From assembly GCA_040218875.1 (NCBI GenBank), contig JAVJQP010000116.1: DNA of 64,000 nucleotides. One strand, 5' to 3'. The notes beneath the pieces are model-generated. The model was not told the origin of the DNA and searched no databases. It saw only the letters and a program-made list of their open reading frames with translations. This DNA comes from Coleofasciculus sp937127375 (GTDB lineage Bacteria; Cyanobacteriota; Cyanobacteriia; Cyanobacteriales; Coleofasciculaceae). This document shows positions 52,961 to 61,669 of the stretch, in pieces (within the stretch, counting starts at the first letter, position 1; every line of letters starts with the position of its first letter). Both the position numbers and the translations under genes were made by a program.

Positions 52961-55141
52961 ATGGTAGATAATTTAATTGATACAACGGTTTCCCCAAAAC
53001 AACTTCGATTTAAGCCTGGAGGTCTACCCGCTTCGTTTGAAGTTAAGGTCGTTAATGATAGCGATCGCTTTGCCAGTTTCCAGGTGGAAGTGACGGCGGC
53101 TGGAGTTGATGCTGATCGGCTTCCAGATTGGTACAAGATCTCCCCAGAAGTGAGTACCAAAAAGCCTCCAGGTGACGTTACTCATTTTCAGGTGGCGATT
53201 GTCGATAATCCTGTACCGGGGTTTGTCGGATTGATGAACCTAACAGTGCGTGTCTTCTCCATGGAACTCCCAGATGAAGACCGAGAAGTGCTGCGGTTGA
53301 TTCTAGAACAGGGTACGGGTTCAATTCCGTTAAAATTGGATCTGCCAGTGCGGGAGTTTCAAGAATATCCGGCAAATGAAGATGAAATTCCGGTACGAGT
53401 TTATAATCCCAGTCAAATAGAAACCCATGTTACGTTAAAATTTTCTGGCATAGATCCAACCTGGATTGTCGATGGAACAGAACGCCAGTTGTATCTCCCT
53501 CCAAACGGACAAGTCACTGAAACATTTATTTGCCAAATTCCTGACATTTCCCAAGCCCCCAGCCGGATTTATCCCTTTGCGATCGCGGCGACTCATCGCC
53601 ATGGTTCCCCCGCCCAAGTGGAAGGTACGCTAGAAGTTTTACCTATGGGGTTGGTTGAGTTTAGCGCCACTCCCAAACAGCAGCAAATTCCCACCAAACG
53701 CGCTTGGATACCCAACTGGCGGAATTCACCCGTTCCCTACACCTTGGAATTTGAGAATCATAGCAATCTTCAGCAACAGGTTACTGTTAATATTCAGGGT
53801 GAAGACCAACAGGAATGTACCTTAGAATTGCCGGATAAACCCGCCGAATTAAATCCGGGTCAAATAGCTCAAGCGTCGCTGAGAGTTCAAGCCCGACGCC
53901 ATTTATGGGGTCGAAAAAAGGAACTTTCTTTAGAAGCATTGGCGACGTTATCGGATCAGCGTCTAGGGAATACTAATCCCACGAGTCAATTTTTGAAACT
54001 AGATGTTTATCCGATTATTCCGACTTGGTTACTTCTGGGTGGAGGACTGCTACTTTTATATTTCATCTGGTGGTTGTCTTGGCTCAATCCCAATAATAAG
54101 TTTTTTGGACACCAAGATGCGGTTAATTCGGTACAATTTAATGGCATGAGCCAGAATGTTGTCAGTGGGTCTAATGACGAAACTTTAATTAAATGGCGAG
54201 TCGATGGCTTTTTTAATCCCTTTGCTAATCCAGAAGTGGAGAAGATTGCTGATACAGATAAAGCTGTGCGGGTTATTCGTTATAAACCAGTCGATAATAA
54301 CGTGGTGGCTGCTGGGTTAGAAAATGGTGAGATTCAACTGTTAAATTTATTGGCAGAAACCCCAAAATTAATGATGTCTTTTTCCCAGGAAAAAGATGAT
54401 CGAGTGTTGGCATTAGAGTTTACAGATGACTCACGCTCGCTTTTTAGTGGTCATGGCAGTGGTTGGGTATTTAGGTGGGATATTCAACAAAACTTAAACG
54501 AAGCCGAGACTGGACTGAATGGGAACGTTGAACCCATACGTAGTGGAAGATTCAAATTTGCCATATATGCCTTAAAATTTGTGGGACAAGGTAATCAAAA
54601 TTTAGCGGTTGCTGGACGGTTTAATACCTTAGCTATTTGGAATGTACCCAACCCAGATAATGTGGCAATTCCCATACCCTATCGTGAAGGGGGTCAGGAT
54701 GATTATATTGAGAGTATCGATGTTGCAGATATGAAACCTTATCTGATGGCAACGGCTGACAATCAAGGCTATATTACCTTGTGGAATATGGAATCCTGCC
54801 TGATTGAAGGTGAATCTTGTGAAATTATTGACCAATGGCAAAATGGTCATGGCGGTCAACCTGTGCGATCTGTGGCATTGAGTAACGGGGGGTGTTACTT
54901 AGCCAGTGGGGGCGATGACGGACGAATGATGCTTTGGCCCCTAACTAATCAGGGTGAACGAGCAGAAAATTATTTAAGTGGTATTGAAGTGGGTCAGTCA
55001 TTGAGAAACCAAAGATTCAACAGTGTTGATATAAATGTTTTAAAGAGAAATATCCTAATCGCCAGTGGTAGTGATGATACCCAGGTGCGGGTGAAACGAG
55101 CAAAACGACTGCAAGTGTTAGGGTGCGATCGCGATGAGTGA
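52961..55141 (+). CDS. Ig-like/WD40 membrane protein of the eCIS locus, candidate anchor (726 aa)
   Basis: Residues 1-345 are beta-sandwich repeats (VSPKQLRFKPGGLPASFEVKVVN; VPVRVYNPSQIETHVTLKF; YTLEFENHSNLQQQVTVNI). One strong transmembrane helix lies at 350-372 (WLLLGGGLLLLYFIWWLSWL). Residues 380-726 are WD40 repeats (FFGHQDAVNSVQFNG..VVSGSNDETLIKW; LASGGDDGRMMLW; IASGSDDTQVRV). Fits a protein that ties the machine to a membrane, as known for thylakoid-anchored systems in cyanobacteria; that role is inferred. 10 bp before the next gene. Confidence 0.8.
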   Translation: MVDNLIDTTVSPKQLRFKPGGLPASFEVKVVNDSDRFASFQVEVTAAGVDADRLPDWYKISPEVSTKKPPGDVTHFQVAIVDNPVPGFVGLMNLTVRVFSMELPDEDREVLRLILEQGTGSIPLKLDLPVREFQEYPANEDEIPVRVYNPSQIETHVTLKFSGIDPTWIVDGTERQLYLPPNGQVTETFICQIPDISQAPSRIYPFAIAATHRHGSPAQVEGTLEVLPMGLVEFSATPKQQQIPTKRAWIPNWRNSPVPYTLEFENHSNLQQQVTVNIQGEDQQECTLELPDKPAELNPGQIAQASLRVQARRHLWGRKKELSLEALATLSDQRLGNTNPTSQFLKLDVYPIIPTWLLLGGGLLLLYFIWWLSWLNPNNKFFGHQDAVNSVQFNGMSQNVVSGSNDETLIKWRVDGFFNPFANPEVEKIADTDKAVRVIRYKPVDNNVVAAGLENGEIQLLNLLAETPKLMMSFSQEKDDRVLALEFTDDSRSLFSGHGSGWVFRWDIQQNLNEAETGLNGNVEPIRSGRFKFAIYALKFVGQGNQNLAVAGRFNTLAIWNVPNPDNVAIPIPYREGGQDDYIESIDVADMKPYLMATADNQGYITLWNMESCLIEGESCEIIDQWQNGHGGQPVRSVALSNGGCYLASGGDDGRMMLWPLTNQGERAENYLSGIEVGQSLRNQRFNSVDINVLKRNILIASGSDDTQVRVKRAKRLQVLGCDRDE

Positions 55142-55150
55142 GGAGGCTTA

Positions 55151-55552
55151 ATGAAGCTCAAACGCCTAATTATAGCAAGTAGTATCACCACCCTGCTCAC
55201 CACTTTACCGGCTGCAGCTGACCAGTGGGTATTTGTTGCCCGTGATCACAATGACATTGACTACTACGTTGACCCCGAATTTGTCGAACGTCGCCATAAT
55301 ACGGTCTGGTTCTGGCAGATGTCTGTCTTTCCAGAACCGGATGAACAAGGACTATTAGCGCGAAAGACTTACAGTGCGATGATTTGTCCACTGCGGGCTT
55401 GGCGTCCTGTGGCGATCGCTCGCTTCAATGTTCAAGGCGAATTGATCAATCGTACCCAGTTGAGCGACGATGAACCGTTACAATTTTTTACCTCCGGTAG
55501 CGTTGGCGAGGCGATATGGAAATTAGTTTGCCAAACTGAGGATTTTTCCTGA
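55151..55552 (+). CDS. Secreted surface-adhesin E-like protein (133 aa)
   Basis: Signal peptide at 1-22 (KLKRLIIASSITTLLTTLPAAA). The mature part has WVFVARDHNDIDYYVDPEFVERRHNTVWFWQMSVFPEP and MICPLRAWRPV, as in the adhesin-E-like small exported family (FW... and central Cys). Two cysteines could form a disulfide. Starts 10 bp after the WD40 anchor gene; the operon terminator follows. Confidence 0.75.
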   Translation: MKLKRLIIASSITTLLTTLPAAADQWVFVARDHNDIDYYVDPEFVERRHNTVWFWQMSVFPEPDEQGLLARKTYSAMICPLRAWRPVAIARFNVQGELINRTQLSDDEPLQFFTSGSVGEAIWKLVCQTEDFS

Positions 55553-55604
55553 TCGGATCAAGTCCATGCTGTAGGAAAAAACGGTAGATGCACCCTGGTT
55601 ATAG

Positions 55605-55633
55605 ACCTCAGCCTTGCGGCTGAGGTTTTTTTT
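55605..55633 (+). terminator. Rho-independent terminator of eCIS block 2
   Basis: ACCTCAGCC (55605-55613), TTGC loop, GGCTGAGGT (55618-55626), then a run of T to 55633. A textbook terminator 53 bp after the last gene. Confidence 0.93.
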
Positions 55634-55670
55634 CGACGAAATACCAACTTTTCTGGATAGGGAATCACTT

Positions 55671-55845
55671 GTAGGGGCGGGTTTAGGGACTCAATTGCGC
55701 TATTCACCGATAACTGAGCAACAAAACCCGCCCTGATTCAATTGTGGGGGCGGGTGTAGGGGCGGGTTTAGGGACTCAATTGTGCTATTCACCGATAACT
55801 GAGCAACAAAACCCGCCCTGATTCAATTGTGGGGGCGGGTTTCAT
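55671..55845. repeat. Two tandem copies of an 85-bp GGGGCGGGTTT element
   Basis: Unit: GTAGGGGCGGGTTTAGGGACTCAATTG...ACTGAGCAACAAAACCCGCCC..., with internal inverted repeats (GGGCGGGTTT / AAACCCGCCC). Period 85 bp. Related to the arrays near 50.0 kb. Confidence 0.85.
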
Positions 55846-55878
55846 CACATTCGGGTGGTAAAAAACGATAATTGTCGG

Positions 55879-57285
55879 TTAAAGCTGCTTCACCTCAGCC
55901 ACAAGCTTCCCCACAACATCCTTGGCGCTACCAAACAGCATCATCGTCTTATCGCCGTAGAACAGCTCATTTTCAATACCAGCAAAGCCCGCATTCATAC
56001 TTCGCTTAATCACGATCGCGTGCTTCGCCTTATCCACATCGAGAATTGGCATCCCATAAATCGGACTACTGCTATTGCTACGAGCGGCGGGATTCACCAC
56101 ATCATTGGCACCAATGACGAGGGCAACATCAGTATTATCAAACTGAGGATTGATGTCATCCATATCGTAGAGATAGTCATAAGAGACATTAGCTTCCGCT
56201 AAGAGTACGTTCATGTGTCCCGGCATCCGACCGGCAACCGGGTGAATGGCGTATTTGACCTCAACGCCCAGTTTTTCAAGCTGATCGGCTAATTCACGCA
56301 CTGTATGTTGTGCCTGAGCCACTGCCATACCATAACCCGGAACAACGACCACAGAGCGGGCATAGCCCAACATCATTGCCCCTTCTTCGGCATCAATACT
56401 ATGGACAACTTTGTCACCGACACCACCTGCGCCACCTGCACCGCCTTTGACTTCACCGCTACCAAAGGCACTAAATAGCACGTTAGGTAAGGAACGGTTC
56501 ATCGCCTTACACATAATATTGGTCAGGATCAAACCGGAAGCCCCAACTAACGCCCCAGCCACAATCAGCATATCGTTCATCACGACAAAACCTGCCGCGC
56601 TCGCCGCTAACCCGGAAAACGAGTTCAGCAGTGAGATCACCACAGGCATATCGCCGCCGCCAATGGGGAGGACAAAGAAAATCCCTAACACTGAGGAGAT
56701 ACCCACCATTGCCAGAAAGATGCTCGTATTGTCCGGTGTGACTAATAGGTAGCCACTACAGACCAAAAAGCTAATCAGGAGTAAGGCATTAAATACTTGC
56801 TGCAAGGGAAACTTTACCGGTTTACCCGTAATCAATCCCTGTAACTTGCCAAATGCCACAAAGCTCCCGGTGAGTGTAACCCCACCAATTAGCACACCCA
56901 GAATCACGGTAATCGTAGATCCTAAGGGTACACCTTGACCCGCATTCAGCAAGCGCCAAAATTCCCCGATCGCGACTAACGCTGAGGCGGCACCACCCAA
57001 CCCATTCAGCAAGCCTACCATCTGAGGCATGGCAGTCATCGCCACTTTATAGGCTGCCGTCACACCAATGACAGCACCGATGGCGATCCCCACCAAAATC
57101 ATTTGATAATTTAAGACCTGTTGGTTCAGCAGAGTTGACACCACAGCTAGCAGCATCCCAACGGAAGCCCACACATTTCCTTGGCGTGCTGTCGCTGGTG
57201 ATCCCAGCTTTTTCAGCCCAAAGATAAATAATCCGGTTGCGACTAAATACGTCAGTTCAATCCCAGTCGGTAGAAAGTCGGTCAT
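55879..57285 (-). CDS. pntB: NAD(P) transhydrogenase subunit beta
   Basis: 468 aa. Couples proton movement across the membrane to hydride transfer from NADH to NADP+. About nine transmembrane helices in residues 1-260, then the NADP-binding domain with PGYGMAVAQAQH, HPVAGRMPGHMNVLLAEA, GANDVVNPAAR and KRSMNAGFAGIENELFY. The ATG has a GAGGTGAG site. Third gene of pntA1-pntA2-pntB, 14 bp after pntA2. Confidence 0.97.
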   Translation of the reverse strand: MTDFLPTGIELTYLVATGLFIFGLKKLGSPATARQGNVWASVGMLLAVVSTLLNQQVLNYQMILVGIAIGAVIGVTAAYKVAMTAMPQMVGLLNGLGGAASALVAIGEFWRLLNAGQGVPLGSTITVILGVLIGGVTLTGSFVAFGKLQGLITGKPVKFPLQQVFNALLLISFLVCSGYLLVTPDNTSIFLAMVGISSVLGIFFVLPIGGGDMPVVISLLNSFSGLAASAAGFVVMNDMLIVAGALVGASGLILTNIMCKAMNRSLPNVLFSAFGSGEVKGGAGGAGGVGDKVVHSIDAEEGAMMLGYARSVVVVPGYGMAVAQAQHTVRELADQLEKLGVEVKYAIHPVAGRMPGHMNVLLAEANVSYDYLYDMDDINPQFDNTDVALVIGANDVVNPAARSNSSSPIYGMPILDVDKAKHAIVIKRSMNAGFAGIENELFYGDKTMMLFGSAKDVVGKLVAEVKQL

Positions 57286-57298
57286 GCGCTCACCTCTC

Positions 57299-57577
57299 TT
57301 ATTTCTTAAACATTTGCAACATGCGATCCGTAACCAGGAAACCGCCCACCACGTTAACCGTGGCTAGCACGACAGCCACTAAACCCAAAATGACGGTGAC
57401 ATTCCATTCCTTTGATCCGGAGATGAGCAATGCGCCGATGACGGCAATCCCGGAAATGGCATTTGCCCCAGACATCAAGGGAGTATGCAGGGTGGGTGGC
57501 ACTTTGTTGATCACTTCAAAACCAACAAAGGCGGCTAAGACAAAGACAAATAAACTGGCAATGAATGTGGTGGTCAT
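57299..57577 (-). CDS. NAD(P) transhydrogenase subunit alpha part 2
   Basis: 92 aa, three transmembrane helices, with VFVLAAFVGFEVINKVPPTLHTPLMSGANAISGIAVIGAL, the domain II signature of the alpha subunit. In this organism the alpha subunit is split into NAD-binding (pntA1) and membrane (pntA2) proteins. AGGAG precedes the ATG. Confidence 0.96.
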   Translation of the reverse strand: MTTTFIASLFVFVLAAFVGFEVINKVPPTLHTPLMSGANAISGIAVIGALLISGSKEWNVTVILGLVAVVLATVNVVGGFLVTDRMLQMFKK

Positions 57578-57713
57578 TTTTTTCTCCTTTTTCGCGGTTC
57601 ATGGTACTTGCTTCTCTGCCAGTAGGCTACAGGGTAGCGAGATGGGGACAAACCCTTAACCCTGACTTTTTTGGCAGTATGGCACAAACAACTAACCCGC
57701 TTCCCCAGTTTCC

Positions 57714-57733
57714 AGACGTAGCATGCTACGTCT
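57714..57733. repeat. 20-bp perfect palindrome, dispersed family
   Basis: AGACGTAGCATGCTACGTCT followed by CTACA; arms match the palindrome at 20857 but the central 8 bp differ. It lies 20 bp beyond the pntA1 stop codon, between pntA1 and pntA2. Confidence 0.8.
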
Positions 57734-57752
57734 CTACAGGCTCCTCTGCAAC

Positions 57753-58898
57753 CTAGACAGTTGTACTCATTTGAGCTAGAGCATCTTTCACCCGCTGATT
57801 GCGAATTTCACCCGCATGGGTAATGCAGGTGTTGTCTACAATATCATCCTCAAAATTGAGTTGTAACTGACCTTCCTTGACCAGATACTGTAATAACGTT
57901 GAGATATTCTTGGCGTACATCTGGCTGGCGTGGGTGGGCATGGACGCGGGGACATTGATTGGACCGATAACGGTGACGCCATGACGAACGATATCTTTCC
58001 CGGCTTCAGTAACGGCACAGTTCCCCCCTTGTTCAGCGGCGAGATCCACGATCACCGAACCTGGAGTCATTTGCTCAACCATCTCCTCCGTCACCAGTAA
58101 GGGGGCTTTTTTGCCGGGAACTTGGGCGGTAGTAATCACCACATCCGATTGCTTGACGTGTTCGGCGATCACCGCTTGGGTACGCTGCTTCGCGGTGTCA
58201 GAGACTTCCTTGGCATACCCCCCTTCAGCTACGGTATCTTCTTGGAGATCGACCTCAACAAACTTGGCTCCCAGACTTTGTACTTCTTCCTTAACCGCTG
58301 GACGAATATCAAAGGCTTCTACCATAGCACCCAGGCGTCGGGCAGTCGCGATCGCTTGTAAGCCAGCCACGCCTGCACCCAGGATAAACACTTTTGAGGG
58401 TTTGATCGTTCCCGCTGCTGTGGTTAACATGGGGAAGAATTTCGGTAACGCGGCGGCGGCAATCAGTACCGCTTTGTACCCGGCTAACCCAGCTTGGGAA
58501 GATAGCGCATCCATACTCTGAGCGCGACTGGTACGGGGAATCAACTCCATACTGAAGGCACTCACCTTACGATTTGCCAGTTTCTGGGCAACCTCTGGTT
58601 TCCCCAAGGGACTCAGGAAGCTAATTAATGTTGAGCCTTCCCGCATCTGGTTGATTTCATCATCTTTGGGGATGCCCACTTTTACGATCACATCAGCTTC
58701 AGCCCAGAGTTTACCTGGATCTGAGACTAGGGTAGCTCCCGCCTCTTCGTAGGCGCGATCGCTAAAAAACGATGCCTCTCCCGCACCGTTTTCCACCCAA
58801 ATCTCTAAGCCCTGTTTGACTAAACGGGCAACCGTATCCGGAATCAGGGCGACTCGATTTTCGCCCACTTCAATTTCTTTAACCAGTGCTATTTTCAT
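57753..58898 (-). CDS. pntA: NAD(P) transhydrogenase subunit alpha part 1
   Basis: 381 aa, soluble NAD(H)-binding domain I, related to alanine dehydrogenase. KEIEVGENRVALIPDTV at the start, FILGAGVAGLQAIATARRLGA as the Rossmann glycine motif, and QVPGKKAPLLVTEEMV and DLAAEQGGNCAVTEAGK as family signatures. Normal length for the split form. First gene of the pnt operon. Confidence 0.96.
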   Translation of the reverse strand: MKIALVKEIEVGENRVALIPDTVARLVKQGLEIWVENGAGEASFFSDRAYEEAGATLVSDPGKLWAEADVIVKVGIPKDDEINQMREGSTLISFLSPLGKPEVAQKLANRKVSAFSMELIPRTSRAQSMDALSSQAGLAGYKAVLIAAAALPKFFPMLTTAAGTIKPSKVFILGAGVAGLQAIATARRLGAMVEAFDIRPAVKEEVQSLGAKFVEVDLQEDTVAEGGYAKEVSDTAKQRTQAVIAEHVKQSDVVITTAQVPGKKAPLLVTEEMVEQMTPGSVIVDLAAEQGGNCAVTEAGKDIVRHGVTVIGPINVPASMPTHASQMYAKNISTLLQYLVKEGQLQLNFEDDIVDNTCITHAGEIRNQRVKDALAQMSTTV

Positions 58899-59546
58899 GA
58901 CAACTCCTTGCTTATCGACTCACCGAAAAACTATAACTTGGGTGTTAGGCAACTGCCCTACATGAAGGGAGTATTTTTATGACATGATAGCCCTTGTGCC
59001 TTCCTTTTGCATCAAAAATGCACAGGTTATTTTGGGCTAGAAAAATTTATTTGTCATTGACTAGATAAATATAGATTAATTCCACAATCTGGATAGTTAT
59101 AGAATCGCCATTTTTCGGTAATAATCAGAAGTATGAGCAGCTTTTCCGCAATTTTGTGTATATTTAACTACAGATAAAACAAAAACGAAGAAGAGGGTGA
59201 TGATAAGCTGCCAGACACTTTAGCGGAGTCAACGCCAAGAGTCAAGATGGAATAGGTAATGAGTCTATTGGGAAATTCTCCCTTGTCTCCTCCACCTCCC
59301 CCTGATCCTCTAGAATGGCGGGTTTAGTCAAGTTATCGGACATCGACAGAATGTTATCGGTAAAACCCGCCCCTACAAATGTACTCTCCCTGATCCCCTG
59401 GCGGGAGGATAAGCATCAGGCACTTTTCCCACCTCTTGAGCGTCTGTACCATCGCTGGACTACAGCATGAGGTAAATCTGCTACAGTCAAAGATTGTGAA
59501 GTTTAATAAAAAGCTTGGTTTTTGTACAGCCAAAGGTTTCCCACTT
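58899..59546. other. Intergenic region between pnt operon and DUF2808 gene
   Basis: About 650 bp with no convincing gene. Upstream part probably carries the divergent pntA promoter. A CGGGTTTAGTCAAGTTATCGG...GGTAAAACCCGCCCCTAC fragment of the GGGCGGGTTT repeat family lies at about 59320-59377. Confidence 0.5.
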
Positions 59547-60077
59547 ATGTTTATTAGCAAATCTCTAAGACGCTTGATGCCAGCCGTTGCTTTAACGGGC
59601 TGTTTGTTGACTGGCGTAGCGGTTCAGACTTGGGCACAGAGTAATCCCGGACTCACTATATTTAGCGGTGTGCAACGGGAAAATATCCTCAGGTATTATC
59701 TGGGGTTTGGAGGTCAAGCTAATCAATGGGATCGATACTACCTGAGGATTCCCAGCAAGAAGATGGAATTGGCGGTGCAGCAGTTTGTCGTTCGTTATCC
59801 AGATTATTACACCGGAAAATTTGACACAGATCGGATTGAGGTAAGAGTTGACGGCGAATCACTACCCATTGCTGAGGTAGATTGGGATAAAGACAATTAC
59901 CAGCTACAGATTTATATGCAGGAGCCAGTTCCAGCCCAGGAGAAGGTGGAGATTGTGTTGTCCAATGTGAAAAATCCCCGGTTTGGCGGTACCTTTTATT
60001 TTGAATGCCTAGTGTGGACTCCCGGTGATGTTCCCCTACCCCGTTATATGGGAACCTGGATTCTGACGATTATTTAG
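59547..60077 (+). CDS. DUF2808 exported protein (176 aa)
   Basis: Signal peptide at 1-28 (LRRLMPAVALTGCLLTGVAVQTWA; a Cys lies inside). The mature part shows YYLRIPSKKMELAVQQFVVRYPDYYTGKFDTDRIEV, ENxY-like Tyr-rich strands and NPRFGGTFYFECLVWTPGDVPLPRYMGTW, the DUF2808 pattern found in cyanobacteria. Function unknown. The ATG at 59547 starts the signal peptide; the longer open frame from 59436 is not supported. Confidence 0.88.
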   Translation: MFISKSLRRLMPAVALTGCLLTGVAVQTWAQSNPGLTIFSGVQRENILRYYLGFGGQANQWDRYYLRIPSKKMELAVQQFVVRYPDYYTGKFDTDRIEVRVDGESLPIAEVDWDKDNYQLQIYMQEPVPAQEKVEIVLSNVKNPRFGGTFYFECLVWTPGDVPLPRYMGTWILTII

Positions 60078-60199
60078 GCTATTGGAATGTTAAGCTAGTA
60101 GATCGTGATTCTTTGGTAAACAGGGTAAAGTAGTATAACGACTTTCGCTTTCTCCCTGTTTTCCAAACTTAAAAGATGTAGCGCGATAAAGAATAAACC

Positions 60200-60337
60200 A
60201 TGACAAAACGTACATTAGGCGGTAGTAACCGCAAGCAAAAACGCAAATCAGGATTTCGCGCCCGCATGCGAACCAAAAACGGTCGAACGGTGATTAAAGC
60301 CCGCCGCAGTAAAGGACGTTATCGTCTAGCGGTGTAG
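60200..60337 (+). CDS. rpmH: Ribosomal protein L34
   Basis: 45 aa: MTKRTLGGSNRKQKRKSGF, then RARMRTKNGRTVIKARRSKGR, ending YRLAV. Very basic, normal for cyanobacterial L34. First gene of the rpmH-rnpA-yidC cluster. A hairpin AACAGGG...CCCTGTT lies at 60119-60165 upstream and may end the DUF2808 transcript. Confidence 0.98.
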   Translation: MTKRTLGGSNRKQKRKSGFRARMRTKNGRTVIKARRSKGRYRLAV

Positions 60338-60487
60338 TGTTACTGGTTTAAGGCTCCTAGCTTTTGAGAGTAAGTCTTGAAACAGGGTTGAGAGGGAAGA
60401 TGGGGAAGTTATGAGTTAACTCAAAACTCTACCTTGCCCTGTTTCCTGTTCCCTAACAAATTACGAATGACCAAGGACAAATAACAA

Positions 60488-60892
60488 TTGTTGCCCCAGG
60501 CGAATCGACTCAAGCATTGGCGAGATTTTCAGGCAGTATACCAAAAAGGAATTCGTCGCTATGGACGTCATTTAACCGTGCGAGGTTTGCATTTGCCTAG
60601 GGTTAGCCATGAGAATGGTCTCCGTTCAGACAAGTTACAGCTCAATCCTCCCGATCTACCCCCCACTCGCATCGGTATTTCTGTCAGCCAAAAAGTCAGT
60701 AAAAAAGCCGTTATCCGTAATCGGCTGAAACGGCAGATACGAGCGGCTTTGCGCCAATTATTGCCGCGACTGACACCCGGTTGGCATATCATAGTTGGCG
60801 TGCGTCCCAGCGCCTTGGAGTGCGATTATGCTCAATTTTTGCAAGAATTAGAGCAGTTATTGGTAGATGCTGAGGTAATAAATGGGCATTAA
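60488..60892 (+). CDS. rnpA: Ribonuclease P protein component
   Basis: 134 aa basic protein that assists the RNase P RNA in tRNA 5' processing. RLKHWRDFQAVYQKGIRRYGRHL, RIGISVSQKVSKKAVIRNRLKRQIRAALRQ (the RNR motif) and GWHIIVGVRPSA are conserved. The start is TTG at 60488; no ATG fits the family N-terminus. An ATGACCAAGGACAAATAAC repeat-like sequence precedes it. It overlaps the next gene by 11 bp. Confidence 0.96.
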   Translation: MLPQANRLKHWRDFQAVYQKGIRRYGRHLTVRGLHLPRVSHENGLRSDKLQLNPPDLPPTRIGISVSQKVSKKAVIRNRLKRQIRAALRQLLPRLTPGWHIIVGVRPSALECDYAQFLQELEQLLVDAEVINGH

Positions 60893-61274
60893 AGAAGAAA
60901 CCTATTATGAGGGGGGTCCCCATATCGGTGATTTGATTATAAACATTTTGTTGGGGTTCACAGTTATCGCCCTGCCCTTAACCATTGGGGCGGTTGTGCG
61001 AGCGTTGTGGTTGCGCTATCGGGTGACAACTCGTCGCATTTCGGTGACAGGGGGATGGCAAGGGCGCGATCGCACGGATATTATCTACTCCGAAATTGCA
61101 CAACTGCGGAAAGTTCCCCGTGGGATCGGTCTGTGGGGAGATATTGTGGTTATCCTGAAAGATGGTAGCCGCTTAGAACTGAGGGCTATGCCTCAGTTTC
61201 GCGAAATTTACGATTATATTGGTGAAAAAGTTTCTGCAAAAACGGGTAAACCCCTAGATTCGGTTAAGGCTTAA
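60882..61274 (+). CDS. PH-domain membrane protein
   Basis: 130 aa. A transmembrane segment at about 20-42 (IINILLGFTVIALPLTIGAVV) is followed by YRVTTRRISVTGGWQGRDRTDIIYSEIAQLRKVPRGIGLWGDIVVILKDG, the bacterial PH (DUF304-like) domain. It regularly sits between rnpA and yidC in cyanobacteria; function unknown. Starts inside the end of rnpA (ATG at 60882). Confidence 0.93.
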   Translation: MGIKEETYYEGGPHIGDLIINILLGFTVIALPLTIGAVVRALWLRYRVTTRRISVTGGWQGRDRTDIIYSEIAQLRKVPRGIGLWGDIVVILKDGSRLELRAMPQFREIYDYIGEKVSAKTGKPLDSVKA

Positions 61275-61669
61275 AGTATAGCGGCGGTGAGCAAGGGAGC
61301 AATGATCTAGACAAGGGTATTCGTGTTGACGAGGTGGGTAAGCTACTGGAAAAGTAGTTAGGGTGTGGGTGTCGGTAATAATTGAACACCTCATCTGTTC
61401 CAGATAACTCCAAATTCACACCGCGTCCATCCTATCTGGGAGAACGGAGGAACAAGGAAGAAATTTCTGCTAGTTTTCCGTATCTTTGGATACATTTTTC
61501 ATTGAATTTCTCCGGGTTGCCCAAAAAGGCAATCGCCTGAAAGCCTCCCCCATCGGGTTACAGCGTCGAAAATCCCAGCAGCAATTGGCTGACATTGCCT
61601 CCCATTGCCGCCAATATTCGATAAATTAGATTCAGAAAACGTTACAGCGCCTAGGTTGACTTTATACGA
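61275..61669. other. Intergenic region upstream of yidC
   Basis: 395 bp with no gene or strong repeat seen. The usual short gap in this cluster is widened here; it may hold a yidC promoter. Confidence 0.4.

Noticed and set aside
55181..55391. Antisense frame in the adhesin-E-like gene
   Set aside because: No homology and no ribosome site; the plus-strand gene has a clear signal peptide.
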